From contig JAXIVH010000041.1 in NCBI GenBank assembly GCA_036785325.1, positions 2,484,001-2,548,000 on the forward strand: a stretch of DNA of 64,000 nucleotides, in the 5' to 3' direction. Made by a program: the position numbers and the translations under genes. The stretch is from Urophycis tenuis. Its lineage: Eukaryota; Chordata; Actinopteri; Gadiformes; Phycidae. Shown one piece after another: positions 44,398 to 57,620 of this stretch. Position 1 is the first letter of the stretch; each line of letters begins with the position of its first letter. Below the pieces are notes generated by a model. The model had not been told where the DNA came from and searched no databases. It worked only from the letters and a program-made list of their open reading frames with translations.

Positions 44398-45100
44398 AAT
44401 CACTTACTTGGAACGGCATGATCCCACATCGCTGTGAAGGGATGGCGTTAACCAGGTGGGCGTGCAACCCCTCGAGAGAGTTGCTGCCTCACCGGCACTT
44501 GTACTTGTTCAGCCGGATGCAGTTCTTCACAACCACCTTCACAGAGACATACAGCTGTATGCCAGGGGGGTCATGTAACACACAACCTATTGCAAGGTCC
44601 TCATTTATGCTGGTGTCATTTTGAAATGTTACCATATACAAGTTTGAATGGTTTTGACACACGATGACTGCAGAGACAGCTGCAGGATGGCCCACGAAGC
44701 AGGACGGAGGGGGCCTGTGGCTGTGCGGGGAGGACCAGCGGTATGGGTGCTGCCGACACAGGGGGCGGGCGGGCCACAGGCTGACGCAGCAGGAGGCCTC
44801 GGCTGGAGGCGGGTGGGCGCAGGAGGCTTCGGCCGGGTGGAGGACGACAACGCAGTGGGCTGAACGGGCCGGTTGGTGGGAGTCACAGGCTCTGGCTCAT
44901 CAACAAATAACCTGGAAATATAAAATACACACGTGATCAGTATTGATATTGATATCTTTTATAAGAACACTGTTCATACCGTTTACACTTTTTATACAAC
45001 TGTTTATACAATGTCCATACTGTTTATTTATTAATGTTTATCACTGAAAAATAAAGGTGACTTGGTATGACTTGTGTGCTATTTTCTTTCCACAGCCAAC
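44105..45100. repeat. Block B9
   Basis: Ninth copy; microsatellite about 44300-44393 beginning with one extra TA unit. Confidence 0.9.
44408..44911 (-). pseudogene. Captured exon-like segment, copy 9
   Basis: 504 bp, same borders, TGA after KYKCR; no private protein-level change noticed in the frames examined. Confidence 0.6.
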
Positions 45101-47211
45101 AGAACACACATGAATCAGCTTATTATTTCGACGACCCATGGGCAAATATAGTCATGCCATACGTTGTTGGAAAGCTTAGATTTCCCCGTTTAAAATGAGC
45201 CCATCTCCGAGCAATTTGGTTGCTCACAGACAAATCTGCGTCAGGTTGACTGAAGTCTACACAGCAGCTAAAGACATACCTTCAACGTTTCAATTAACAT
45301 CAATCTTTCCTTACAGAACACAAAAGAATTAGCTTAGTATTTCAACGACCCTTTAGTGAATATAGTCTTGCCATACGCCGTTGGAAAGCTTAGATTTCCC
45401 CGCTTAAAATGAGCCCATCCGCGAGCAGTCTGGTTGATCACAGACTAAACTGCGTCAGGTTGACTGAAGTCTACCCAGCAGCTAAAAACATACCTTCAAC
45501 GTTTCAATTAACATCAATCTTTCCTTACAGAACACAAATTAATTAGCTTAGTATTTCAACGACCCTTTGGTGAATATAGTCTTGCCATACGCCGTTGGAA
45601 AGCTTAGAATTCCCCGCTTATAATGAGCCCATCCCCGAGCAATTTGGTTGCTCACAGACTAAACTGCGTCAGGTTGACTGAAGTCTACCCAGCAGCTAAA
45701 AACATACCTTCAACGTTTCAATTAACATCAATCTTTCCTTACAGAACACAAATTAATTAGCTTAGTATTTCAACGACCCATGAGTCAATATAGTCTTGCC
45801 ATACGCCGTTGGAAAGCTTAGATTTCCCCGCTTAAAATGAGCCCATCCACAAGCAGTCTGGTTGATCACAGACTAAACTGCGTCAGGTTGAATGAAGTCT
45901 ACCCAGCAGCTAAAAACATACCTTTAACGTTTCAATTAACATCAATCTTTCCTTACAGACACAAATTAATTAGCTTAGTATTTCAACGGCCCTTTGGTGA
46001 ATATAGTCTTGCCATACGCCGTTGGAAAGCTTAGATTTCCCCGCTTATAATGAGCCCATCCCCGAGCAATTTGGTTGCTCACAGACAAAACTGTGTCAGG
46101 TTGAGTGAAGTCTACCCAGCAGCTAAAAACATACCTTCAACGTTTCAATTAACATCAATCTTTCCTTACAGAACACAAATTAATTATCTTAGTATTTCAA
46201 CGACCCATGAGTCAATATAGTCTTGCCATACGCCGTTGGAAAGCTTAGATTTCCCCGCTTAAAATGAGCCCATCTCTAAGCAATTTGGTTGCTCAGAGAC
46301 AAAACTGTGTCAGGTTGACTGAAGTCTACCCAGCAGCTAAAAACATACCTTCAACGTTTCAATTAACATCAATCTTTCCTTACAGATCACAAATTAATTA
46401 GCTTAGTATTTCAACGACCAATGAGTCAATATAGTCTCGCCATACGCCGTTGAAAAGCTTAGATTTCCCCGCTTAAAATGAGCCCATCCGCCAGCAGTCT
46501 GGTTGATCACAGACTAAACTGCGTCAGGTTGACTGAAGTCTACCCAGCAGCTAAAAACATACCTTCAACGTTTCAATTAACATCAATCTTTCCTTACAGA
46601 ACACAAATTAATTAGCTTAGTATTTCAACGACCCTTTGGTGAATATAGTCTTGCCATACGCCGTTGGAAAGCTTAGATTTCCCCGCTTATAATGAGCCTA
46701 TCCGCCAGCAGTCTGGTTGATCACAGACTAAACTGCGTCAGGTTGACTGAAGTCTACCCAGCAGCTAAAAACATACCTTAAACGTTTCAATTAACATCAA
46801 TCTTTCCTTACAGAACACAAATTAATTAGCTTAGTATTTCAACGACCCATGAGTCAATATAGTCTTGCCATACGCCGTTGGAAAGCTTAGATTTCCCCGC
46901 TTAAAATGAGCCCATCCGCGAGCAGTCTGGTTGCTCACAGACAAAACTGCGTCAGGTTGACTGAAGTCTACCCAGCAGCTAAAAACATACCTTCAACGTT
47001 TCAATTAAGATCAATCTTTCAATAAAGAACAGAAATTAATTAGCTTAGTATTTCAACGACCCATGACTCAATATAGTCTTGCCATACGCCGTTGGGAACC
47101 TTAGATTTCCCCGCTTAAAATGAGCCCATCCGCGAGCAATTTGGTTGCTCACAGACAAAACTGCGTCAGGTTGACTGAAGTCTACCCAGCAGCTAAAAAC
47201 ATACCTTCAAC
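45101..47211. repeat. Satellite segment 11 (about 10 monomers)
   Basis: Contains the AAAGAATTAGC variant (45323) and the CCGCCAGCAGTC/CCTTAAACG pair (~46690-46780) that also occur at 1455-1535 and 2310-2395, tying this part to segment 1. One monomer (45957) has lost a base pair (CAGACACAAA for CAGAACACAAA). Confidence 0.95.
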
Positions 47212-47470
47212 TTTTCAATTCACGCGTTTTTTTTGTAATACGTGTAGCTATGATAAAGGACACATGTTTTGGCCTGTTTTATTATTCATAGTTGGCTTAA
47301 CAGTAATAGAATATTATTATATGCTATAAGTGACCAGACGTCCGAGATCAAAACTGGGAGCATAATCCCTGAGAAGGGGGAAAAAAAGGGTCAGCTATGT
47401 TCAAGTATATATATATATGTGTGTGTATATATGTGTGTGTGTGTGTGTGTGTGTATATATGCGCGCGCAC

Positions 47471-47531
<61 letters not shown>

Positions 47532-48232
47532 AATCACTTACTTGGAACGGCATGATCCCACATCGCTGTGAAGGGATGGCGTTAACCAGGTGGGCGTGCA
47601 ACCCCTCGAGAGAGTTGCTGCCTCGCCGGCACTTGTACTTGTTCAGCCGGATGCAGTTCTTCACAACCACCTTCACAGAGACATACAGCTGTATGCCAGG
47701 GGGGTCCTGTAACACACAACCTATTGCAAGGTCCTCATTTATGCTGGTGTCATTTTGAAATGTTACCATATACAAGTTTGAATGGTTTTGACACACGATG
47801 ACTGCAGAGACAGCTGCAGGATGGCCCACGAAGCAGGACGGAGGGGGCCTGTGGCTGTGCGGGGAGGACCAGCGGTATGGGTGCTGCCGACACAGGGGGC
47901 GGGCGGGCCACAGGCTGATGCAGCAGGAGGCCTCGGCTGGAGGCGGGTGGGCGCAGGAGGCTTCGGCCGGGTGGAGGACGACAACGCAGTGGGCTGAACG
48001 GGCCGGTTGGTGGGAGTCACAGGCTCTGGCTCATCAACAAATAACCTGGAAATATAAAATACACACGTGATCAGTATTGATATTGATATCTTTTATAAGA
48101 ACACTGTTCATACTGTTTACACTTTTTATACAACTGTTTATACAATGTCCATACTGTTTATTTATTAATGTTTATCACTGACAATAAAGTTGACTTGGTA
48201 GGACTTGTGTGCTATTTTCTTTCCACAGCCAA
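47212..48232. repeat. Block B10
   Basis: Tenth and last copy; microsatellite about 47406-47527 with GCGCGCGCACGCG, similar to B1's GCGCGCGCGTG. Its tail is more diverged (ACAATAAAGTTGAC for AAAATAAAGGTGAC), as expected at an array edge. Confidence 0.9.
47542..48045 (-). pseudogene. Captured exon-like segment, copy 10
   Basis: Open in the 3' frame to the donor and reading VLQDPPG, both shared with copy 1 only. B1 and B10 thus retain the least damaged version at the two ends of the array system. Confidence 0.62.
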
Positions 48233-48537
48233 CAGAACACACATGAATCAGCTTATTATTTCGACGACCCATGGGCAAATATAGTCATGCCATACGTCGT
48301 TGGAAAGCTTAGATTTTCCCGCTTAAAATGAGCCCATCTCTGATCAATTTGGTTGCTCACAGACAAAACTGCGTCAGGTTGACTGAAGTCTACCCAGCAG
48401 CTAAAAAAAAACCTTCAACGCTTCAATTAACATTAATCTTTCCTTACAGAACACAAATTAATTAGCTTAGTATTTCAACGACCCATGAGTCAATATAGTC
48501 TAGCCATACGCCGTTGGAAAGCTTAGATTTTCCTTCC
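48233..48537. repeat. Satellite segment 12, right edge
   Basis: About 1.4 diverged monomers (AGCTAAAAAAAAACC, CAACGCTTC, TTTTCCTTCC) ending where U4 begins with TTATCTCGATG. Confidence 0.92.
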
Positions 48538-51281
48538 TTATCTCGATGACCCCCCCCACCTCATCCAACGACTCGGTAGTTGAATAGGGGATCAAAGGCA
48601 GTTGCACTCGCCAATATCTAGTCATCCGCAGCTCTCTTTTCCCATATTACCAAGAATGAAGTAAAACGAAATGGTTATCTGTCTTGTTGTGATATAACCG
48701 CTGATTTGGAGATATAGACTTGTTTTTCCTTTTCCCAAAGGTTTTCTTTGTTCCAAGATGAAGGTCAATCTAGTTTGATTGAAGGTACTTCCAATGCATT
48801 GGTATATTTACTTATTTGAATAAAGACGAGTCACAGCTGGAGTGAGACTTTTCTTTTCCATTTCTATTTTAGTATAAACGTGCTATCGAAATATTAGGAC
48901 ACGTCATCAGTAGTGGACCCTGGGATCATAGGGTGTTTCTGGCCATTGTCACTATACACCCTCACCCAAGGGAGGCCCCCCCGAGAGTGATCAATTCTCA
49001 AGGTGTGTCGTTTCCGAAATGGAATTGGTATTGGGTTTAAGCTTTTTTAGGAGTGATCATTTGTTGAGGTAACGTCGAGGTAAGTAAAGGTAAGTAAAAC
49101 ACTTTTTAGGATACATTGTTTTGGTTATGGAGAGGAGGGGGCACATACTTACCCCCTGACCAGCACAAACCAGTTGTTAACACCGCTAGGTAGCCCTGGT
49201 TTGGCCAATCAGGGCCGGAGCTTGGTTCTTGTCCTCTGTTGGGTCCAGATGAACTAGCAGAAAACTGGGGTCACGAAGGACCGAGGCCAGCCGTGACAAA
49301 GCACTGCCTCCACGGTCCCCCAATGCAGCTATCCTCAGCGATGGGTGTCCAGACCTAGGAAAGACCAAGACCAGCCCCGACCAGCGGTGCCTTCCCAGTC
49401 GGTCCCAGGGTAGGAAAGGCCAAGGCCAGCCGCGACTAAGCACTGCCTCCCTGGCCCCTCCAGGACCCCATGCGGAACAGCCTGTTAATAACAATTCCTG
49501 TGCCCCATACACCGCGCGACTACAGAGATTGTGTAGGGAGTTGACCTTAGAGAAGACTCAATGGCTTACTTTCCTCACCCAAAACAACAATTTCTTGGGG
49601 TAGTCTATTCTCGCCGTAGGTACTTCGGTAATGGGTTTTTTTGTGAAAAGTTTTCCGGATGAAATGCATGCTGGGTAATTGTCTTCTTCCTCCAATATGT
49701 CAAGTGTAGGTTAAGGTTAGGGTAGATTTAGGGGTAGAGTTAGCAGTTAACCTTAACGTTAGGTTTGAAGTAAATGGGAGGGGTTGCGGTTAGGGTTAAG
49801 GTTAGGGCTGAGGTTAGGGTTAGGTATAAGGTTACGGTTTAGGGTTAAGGTTAGGGTTAAGGTTAGGGTTACGGTTAGGGCTAAGGTTAGGGCTAAGGTT
49901 AGAGTAAGGGTTAGGGTTAGCGTTACGGTTAGGGTAAGGTTAGGGTTAGGGTTAGAGGTTAGGGGTTAGGGTTAAGATGAGGGCTGAGGTTAGGGTTAAG
50001 GTTAGGGCTGAGGTTAGGGTTAGGTTTAAGGTTAGGGATAAGGTTAGGGTTGGGGTTACGGCTGAGATTGGGGTTAAGGTTAGGGTTGAGGTTAGGGTTA
50101 GTGTTATGGATAAGGTTAGGTTAAGTGTTAGGGCCAAGGTTAGGGTTAAGGCTAGAATTAGGGTTAGGGCTAAGGTTAGGGTTAGGGTTATGGCTGAGGT
50201 TAGGGTTAAGGTTAGGTTTGAGGTTAGTGTTAAGGTTAGGGCCAAGGTTAGGGTTAGGGTTAAGGTTAGGGTTAGGGCTAAGGTTAGGGTTAGGGTTATG
50301 GCTGAGGCTAGGGTTAGGGCTAAAGTTAGGGCAAAGGTTAGAGTTAGGGTTAGCGTTAGAGTTAGGGTAGGGTTAGTGTTGGAGGTTAGGGTAGGCTTAG
50401 GGTTAGAGTTAGAGTAGGGGTTAGGGTTAGAGTTAGAGTAGGGGTTAGGGTTAGTGTTAAGGCTAAGGTTAGGGGTTGAGGTTAGTGTTAAGATTAGGGC
50501 CAAGGTAAGGGTTAGTGTTAGGGTTGAGTTAGGGTTAGGGCTAAGGTTAGGCCTATGGTTAGGGTTGGGGTTGAGGTTATCCCTAGGGTTAGAGTTAGAG
50601 CTAGAGATTGAGGAAGGTAGAGTCAAGGTGAGACAGTCTGTACGGACTGAACTCACCCCCGCCGGATCGGGCTAGTACACTCTATCTCCCCCAAGTCCCT
50701 CATTTCCATGAGGGAAGACAGGGGAGAAGAGATGGGAGGAGTATATATATTTAATATATATTTTTTTAGTAAATAAATACATCGAGAGACTCACCGCTGG
50801 AGTGGGTTTTAATCTTTGTATTCAAGGTTGTTCCTCCTCTTTTGATTCCTCGCTGGTGGTGCGTCGTCTCCACCTAGTGGTCGTTTTGTGAAGAAGAGTT
50901 ATAGAAATAGAAATAGAAATACTCTATTGTTCCCAGGTTGGGAAATTGCATTAATAGGTGAGTAATAATAATAATAATAGGTAATTGCAATAGTTGGTAA
51001 GGTAATCTATATTTAATTTATTTATTTATATTTGTATATTTATTTAGTCTATTTATTTATTCATTTTTGTTTATTTATTTATTTAGATAAAGAGGATCAC
51101 AGCTGGAGTGAGTTTTTAGTCTTTGTGTTAAAGGCTGGTTGCCTTCTTTTGATTCTTCAGTGGTGGTCCATCGCCTCCATCTAGTGGTCGTTTTGTGAAT
51201 AACAGTTGGTAAGGTAATATAAATGAGTTGTGTAGAGAGCCCGTTCTTTCGATGGCCCTGGCTCGGTTAGGTTCGTTAGAG
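48538..51281. repeat. Subtelomeric unit U4 (2.74 kb)
   Basis: Same order of parts as U2, with small deletions in the telomere-like domain (for example the GTTATGGTTAAGATTAGG segment is missing near 50150). The 108-codon minus-strand frame lies at 49186-49512. Confidence 0.93.
49706..50600 (+). repeat. Degenerate telomere-like domain of U4
   Basis: Begins GTAGGTTAAGG and ends at TATCCCTAGGG; shorter than U2's by internal repeat loss. Confidence 0.92.
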
Positions 51282-54060
51282 TTATCTCGATGACCCCCCC
51301 CCCACCTCATCCAACGACTCGGTAGTTGAATAGGGGATCAAAGGCAGTTGTACTCGCCAATATCTAGTCATCCGCAGCTCTCTTTTCCCATATTACCAAG
51401 AATGAAGTAAAACGAAATGGTTATCTGTCTTGTTGTGATATAACCGCTGATTTGGAGATATAGACTTGTTTTTCCTTTTCCCAAAGGTTTTCTTTGTTCC
51501 AAGATGAAGGTCAATCTAGTTTGGTTGAAGGTACTTCCAATGCATTGGTATATTTACTTATTTGAATAAAGACGAGTCACAGCTGGAGTGAGACTTTTCT
51601 TTTCCATTTCTATTTTAGTATAAACGTGCTATCGAAATATTAGGACACGTCATCAGTAGTGGACCCTGGGATCATAGGGTGTTTCTGGCCATTGTCACTA
51701 TACACCCTCACCCAAGGGAGGCCCCCCCGAGAGTGATCAATTCTCAAGGTGTGTCGTTTCCGAAATGGAATTGGTATTGGGTTTAAGCTTTTTTAGGAGT
51801 GATCATTTGTTGAGGTAACGTCGAGGTAAGTAAAGGTAAGTAAAACACTTTTTAGGATACATTGTTTTGGTTATGGAGAGGAGGGGGCACATACTTACCC
51901 CCTGACCAGCACAAACCAGTTGTTAACACCGCTAAGTAGCCCTGGTTTGGCCAATCAGGGCCGGAGCTTGGTTCTTGTCCTCTGTTGGGTCCAGATGAAC
52001 TAGCAGAAAACTGGGGTCACGAAGGACCGAGGCCAGCCGTGACAAAGCACTGCCTCCACGGTCCCCCAATGCAGCTATCCTCAGCGATGGGTGTCCAGAC
52101 CTAGGAAAGACCAAGACCAGCCCCGACCAGCGGTGCCTTCCCAGTCGGTCCCAGGGTAGGAAAGGCCAAGGCCAGCCGCGACTAAGCACTGCCTCCCTGG
52201 CCCCTCCAGGACCCCATGCCGAACAGCCTGTTAATAACAATTCCTGTGCCCCATACACCGCGCGACTACAGCGATTGTGTAGGGAGTTGACCTTAGAGAA
52301 GACTCAATGGCTTACTTTCCTCACCCAAAACAACAATTTCTTGGGGTAGTCTATTCTCGCCGTAGGTACTTCGGTAATGGGTTTTTTTGTGAAAAGTTTT
52401 CCGGATGAAATGCATGCTGGGTAATTGTCTTCTTCCTCCAATATGTCAAGTGTAGGTTAAGGTTAGGGTAGATTTAGGGGTAGAGTTAGCAGTTAACCTT
52501 AACGTTAGGTTTGAAGTAAATGGGAGGGGTTGCGGTTAGGGTTAAGGTTAGGGCTGAGGTTAGGGTTAGGTATAAGGTTACGGTTTAGGGTTAAGGTTAG
52601 GGTTAAGGTTAGGGTTACGGTTAGGGCTAAGGTTAGGGCTAAGGTTAGAGTAAGGGTTAGGGTTAGCGTTACGGTTAGGGTAAGGTTAGGGTTAGGGTTA
52701 GAGGTTAGGGGTTAGGGTTAAGATGAGGGCTGAGGTTAGGGTTAAGGTTAGGGCTGAGGTTAGGGTTAGGTTTAAGGTTAGGGATAAGGTTAGGGTTGGG
52801 GTTACGGCTGAGATTGGGGTTAAGGTTAGGGTTGAGATTAGGGTTAGTGTTATGGATAAGGTTAGGTTAAGTGTTAGGGCCAAGGTTAGGGTTAAGGTTA
52901 TGGTTAAGATTAGGGTTAGGGCTAGAATTAGGGTTAGGGCTAAGGTTAGGGTTAGGGTTATGGCTGAGGTTAGGGTTAAGGTTAGGTTTGAGGTTAGTGT
53001 TAAGGTTAGGGCCAAGGTTAGGTTTAGGGTTAAGGTTAGGGTTAGGGCTAAGGTTAGGGTTAGGGTTATGGCTGAGGCTAGGGTTAGGGCTAAAGTTAGG
53101 GCAAAGGTTAGAGTTAGGGTTAGCGTTAGAGTTAGGGTAGGGTTAGTGTTGGAGGTTAGGGTAGGCTTAGGGTTAGAGTTAGAGTAGGGGTTAGGGTTAG
53201 AGTTAGAGTAGGGGTTAGGGTTAGTGTTAAGGCTAAGGTTAGGGGTTGAGGTTAGTGTTAAGGTTAGGGCCAAGGTAAGGGTTAGTGTTAGGGTTGAGTT
53301 AGGGTTAGGGCTAAGGTTAGGCCTATGGTTAGGGTTGGGGTTGAGGTTATCCCTAGGGTTAGAGTTAGAGCTAGAGATTGAGGAAGGTAGAGTCAAGGTG
53401 AGACAGTCTGTACGGACTGAACTCACCCCCGCCGGATCGGGCTAGTACACTCTATCTCCCCCAACTCCCTCATTTCCATGAGGGAAGACAGGGGAGAAGA
53501 GATGGGAGGAGTATATATATTTAATATATATTTTTTTAGTAAATAAATACATCGAGAGACTCACAGCTGGAGTGGGTTTTAATCTTTGTATTCAAGGTTG
53601 TTCCTCCTCTTTTGATTCCTCGCTGGTGGTGCGTCGTCTCCACCTAGTGGTCGTTTTGTGAAGAAGAGTTATAGAAATAGAAATAGAAATACTCTATTGT
53701 TCCCAGGTTGGGAAATTGCATTAATAGGTAAGTAATAATAATAATAACAATAATAATAGGTAATTGCAATAGTTGGTAAGGTAATCTATATTTAATTTAT
53801 TTATTTATATTTGTATATTTATTTAGTCTATTTATTTATTCATTTTTGTTTATTTATTTATTTAGATAAAGAGGATCACAGCTGGAGTGAGTTTTTAGTC
53901 TTTGTGTTAAAGGCTGGTTGCCTTCTTTTGATTCTTCAGTGGTGGTCCATCGCCTCCATCTAGTGGTCGTTTTGTGAATAACAGTTGGTAAGGTAATATA
54001 AATGGGTTGTGTAGAGAGCCCGTTCTTTCGATGGCCCTGGCTCGGTTAGGTTCGTTAGAG
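51282..54060. repeat. Subtelomeric unit U5 (2.78 kb)
   Basis: Nearly identical to U2 and U4. The AAT microsatellite near 53740 has gained AATAACAATAAT, shared with U6/U7 material at 58010, so U5 is closer to the source of the 4.27-kb form. Confidence 0.93.
52450..53360 (+). repeat. Degenerate telomere-like domain of U5
   Basis: Full-length domain retaining the GTTATGGTTAAGATTAGG segment absent from U4. Confidence 0.92.
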
Positions 54061-55229
54061 TTATCTCGATGACCCCCCCCCCACCTCATCCAACGACTCG
54101 GTAGTTGAATAGGGGATCAAAGGCAGTTGCACTCGCCAATATCTAGTCATCCGCAGCTCTCTTTTCCCATATTACCAAGAATGAAGTAAAACGAAATGGT
54201 TATGTCTTGTTGTGATATAACCGCTGATTTGGAGATATAGACTTGTTTTTCCTTTTCCCATAGGTTTTCTTTGTTCCAAGATGAAGGTCAATCTAGTTTG
54301 ATTGAAGGTACTTCCAATGCATTGGTATATTTACTTATTTGAATAAAGACGAGTCACAGCTGGAGTGAGACTTTTCTTTTCCATTTCTATTTTAGTATAA
54401 ACGTGCTATCGAAATATTAGGACACGTCATCAGTAGTGGACCCTGGGATCATAGGGTGTTTCTGGCCATTGTCACTATACACCCTCACCCAAGGGAGGCC
54501 CCCCCGAGAGTGATCAATTCTCAAGGTGTGTCGTTTCCGAAATGGAATTGGTATTGGGTTTAAACTTTTTTAGGAGTGATCATTTGTTGAGGTAACGTCG
54601 AGGTAAGTAAAGGTAAGTAAAACACTTTTTAGGATACATTGTTTTGGTTATGGAGAGGAGGGGGCACATACTTACCCCCTGACCAGCACAAACCAGTTGT
54701 TAACACCGCTAGGTAGCCCTGGTTTGGCCAATCAGGGCCGGAGCTTGGTTCTTGTCCTCTGTTGGGTCCAGATGAACTAGCAGAAAACTGGGGTCACGAA
54801 GGACCGAGGCCAGCCGTGACAAAGCACTGCCTCCACGGTCCCCCAATGCAGCTATCCTCAGCGATGGGTGTCCAGACCTAGGAAAGACCAAGACCAGCCC
54901 CGACCAGCGGTGCCTTCCCAGTCGGTCCCAGGGTAGGAAAGGCCAAGGCCAGCCGCGACTAAGCACTGCCTCCCTGGCCCCTCCAGGACCCCATGCCGAA
55001 CAGCCTGTTAATAACAATTCCTGTGCCCCATACACCGCGCGACTACAGAGATTGTGTAGGAAGTTGACCTTAGAGAAGACTCAATGGCTTACTTTCCTCA
55101 CCCAAAACAACAATTTCTTGGGGTAGTCTATTCTCGCCGTAGGTACTTCGGTAATGGGTTTTTTTGTGAAAAGTTTTCCGGATGAAATGCATGCTGGGTA
55201 ATTGTCTTCTTCCTCCAATATGTCAAGTG

Positions 55230-56007
55230 TAGGTTAAGGTTAGGGTAGATTTAGGGGTAGAGTTAGCAGTTAACCTTAACGTTAGGTTTGAAGTAAATGG
55301 GAGGGGTTGCGGTTAGGGTTAAGGTTAGGGCTGAGGTTAGGGTTAGGTATAAGGTTACGGTTTAGGGTTAAGGTTAGGGTTAAGGTTAGGGTTACGGTTA
55401 GGGCTAAGGTTAGGGCTAAGGTTAGAGTAAGGGTTAGGGTTAGCGTTACGGTTAGGGTAAGGTTAGGGTTAGGGTTAGAGGTTAGGGGTTAGGGTTAAGA
55501 TGAGGGCTGAGGTTAGGGTTAAGGTTAGGGCTGAGGTTAGGGTTAGGTTTAAGGTTAGGGATAAGGTTAGGGTTGGGGTTACGGCTGAGATTGGGGTTAA
55601 GGTTAGGGTTGAGGTTAGGGTTAGTGTTATGGATAAGGTTAGGTTAAGTGTTAGGGCCAAGGTTAGGGTTAAGGTTATGGTTAAGATTAGGGTTAGGGCT
55701 AAAATTAGGGTTAGGGCTAAGGTTAGGGTTAGGGTTATGGCTGAGGTTAGGGTTAAGGTTAGGTTTGAGGTTAGGGTTAAGGTTAGGGCCAAGGTTAGGG
55801 TTAGGGTTAAGGTTAGGGTTAGGGCTAAGGTTAGGGTTAGGGTTATGGCTGAGGCTAGGGTTAGGGCTAAAGTTAGGGCAAAGGTTAGAGTTAGGGTTAG
55901 CGTTAGAGTTAGGGTAGGGTTAGTGTTGGAGGTTAGGGTAGGCTTAGGGTTAGAGTTAGAGTAGGGGTTAGGGTTAGAGTTAGAGTAGGGGTTAGGGTTA
56001 GTGTTAG
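55230..56007 (+). repeat. Telomere-like domain 1 of U6
   Basis: Truncated at GGGTTAGTGTTA by the internal duplication junction. Confidence 0.9.
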
Positions 56008-56101
56008 CCGTAGGTACTTCGGTAATGTTTTTTTTTGTGAAAAGTTTTCCGGATGAAATGCATGCTGGGTAATTGTCTTCTTCCTCCAATATGTCAAGTG
56101 T

Positions 56102-56324
56102 AGGTTAAGGTTAGGGTAGATTTAGGGGTAGAGTTAGCAGTTAACCTTAACGTTAGGTTTGAAGTAAATGGGAGGGGTTGCGGTTAGGGTTAAGGTTAGG
56201 GCTGAGGTTAGGGTTAGGTATAAGGTTACGGTTTAGGGTTAAGGTTAGGTTTTTGTTGGATGTCTTTTTGGGACAGGAGGAGGGGAGAAAGGGTTAAGGT
56301 TAGGGTTACGGTTAGGGCTAAGGT
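56102..56324 (+). repeat. Telomere-like domain 2 of U6, part before the LINE
   Basis: Begins after the repeated CAAGTGTAGG; contains the 41-bp insert at 56250-56290 (TTTTTGTTGGATGTC to GGGGAGAAA), of unknown origin. Confidence 0.88.
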
Positions 56325-56890
56325 AAGATAAGATAGATATTTTCTTTATTAATCCCCCGTAGGAGAAATTCGCAGAGACCAGCAGTGCAGGGGATAGATG
56401 AGCAGTAAAGAGCCTGGCTAAATTCTATACACAATAAAAAAACAATAGATTAGATTAAATACGCGCTCTTAAGTCAGGTCGGTGACGAGAGGACCCGTAT
56501 GCATACTAGTGTCCTAGATAGCAGTTTGTGGTGCAAAATGCAAGATAGATCAAATAGTGCAAGTAGATAAAATAGTGCAAGTATGCGGAAAGTGCAAGGT
56601 GCAAGATGTGCAAATTTATACAGGTTTCCAGGTACAATATGTGAATGGTCCTGGAATAACAACGGCTGGGTCACAGTCCAAGGTGTGTGGTGTGGTGTAT
56701 GTGAATGAAAGTTCAGTCCATTCCATTTGTCTGGTGGTGTTGGAGCTTCCTGAGCCTGATGGTTGGTGGGATGAAGGAGCACCCAAGCACTTTGAGGCAC
56801 TTGGCTGAGTGAGCATGTGGCTGAACGTGTTCCTGAGTTGCTTCAGTTGCTTCAGTTCGGCACAGTGAGGCTGAGAGGGTAGGTCCGGTA
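56325..56890 (-). mobile_element. 5'-truncated LINE 3' end, antisense (U6 copy)
   Basis: Read on the minus strand it ends with GGGGGATTAATAAAGAAAAT and a (ATCTT)-type tail, the usual form of teleost LINE 3' ends. Both sides carry GGTTAGGGCTAAGGT, either a target-site duplication or pre-existing tandem sequence, since intact units have this word twice. About 566 bp are left, no RT. Frames of 83-108 codons inside are not supported as genes. Confidence 0.7.
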
Positions 56891-57620
56891 GGTTAGGGCT
56901 AAGGTTAGAGTAAGGGTTAGGGTTAGCGTTACGGTTAGGGTAAGGTTAGGGTTAGGGTTAGAGGTTAGGGGTTAGGGGTTAGGGTTAAGATGAGGGCTGA
57001 GGTTAGGGTTAAGGTTAGGGCTGAGGTTAGGGTTAGGTTTAAGGTTAGGGATAAGGTTAGGGTTGGGGTTACGGCTGAGATTGGGGTTAAGGTTAGGGTT
57101 GAGGTTAGGGTTAGTGTTATGGATAAGGTTAGGTTAAGTGTTAGGGCCAAGGTTAGGGTTAAGGTTATGGTTAAGATTAGGGTTAGGGCTAGAATTAGGG
57201 TTAGGGCTAAGGTTAGGGTTAGGGTTATGGCTGAGGTTAGGGTTAAGGTTAGGTTTGAGGTTAGGGTTAAGGTTAGGGCCAAGGTTAGGGTTAGGGTTAA
57301 GGTTAGGGTTAGGGCTAAGGTTAGGGTTAGGGTTATGGCTGAGGCTAGGGTTAGGGCTAAAGTTAGGGCAAAGGTTAGAGTTAGGGTTAGCGTTAGAGTT
57401 AGGGTAGGGTTAGTGTTGGAGGTTAGGGTAGGCTTAGGGTTAGAGTTAGAGTAGGGGTTAGGGTTAGAGTTAGAGTAGGGGTTAGGGTTAGTGTTAAGGC
57501 TAAGGTTAGGGGTTGAGGTTAGTGTTAAGATTAGGGCCAAGGTAAGGGTTAGTGTTAGGGTTGAGTTAGGGTTAGGGCTAAGGTTAGGCCTATGGTTAGG
57601 GTTGGGTTTGAGGTTATCCC
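56891..57620 (+). repeat. Telomere-like domain 2 of U6, part after the LINE
   Basis: Continues to TATCCCTAGGG like the normal domain. Confidence 0.9.

Noticed and set aside
56474..56808. Opposed 83-108-codon frames inside the LINE remnant
   Set aside because: They overlap on both strands within a 3'-UTR-like LINE end and show no RT motif.
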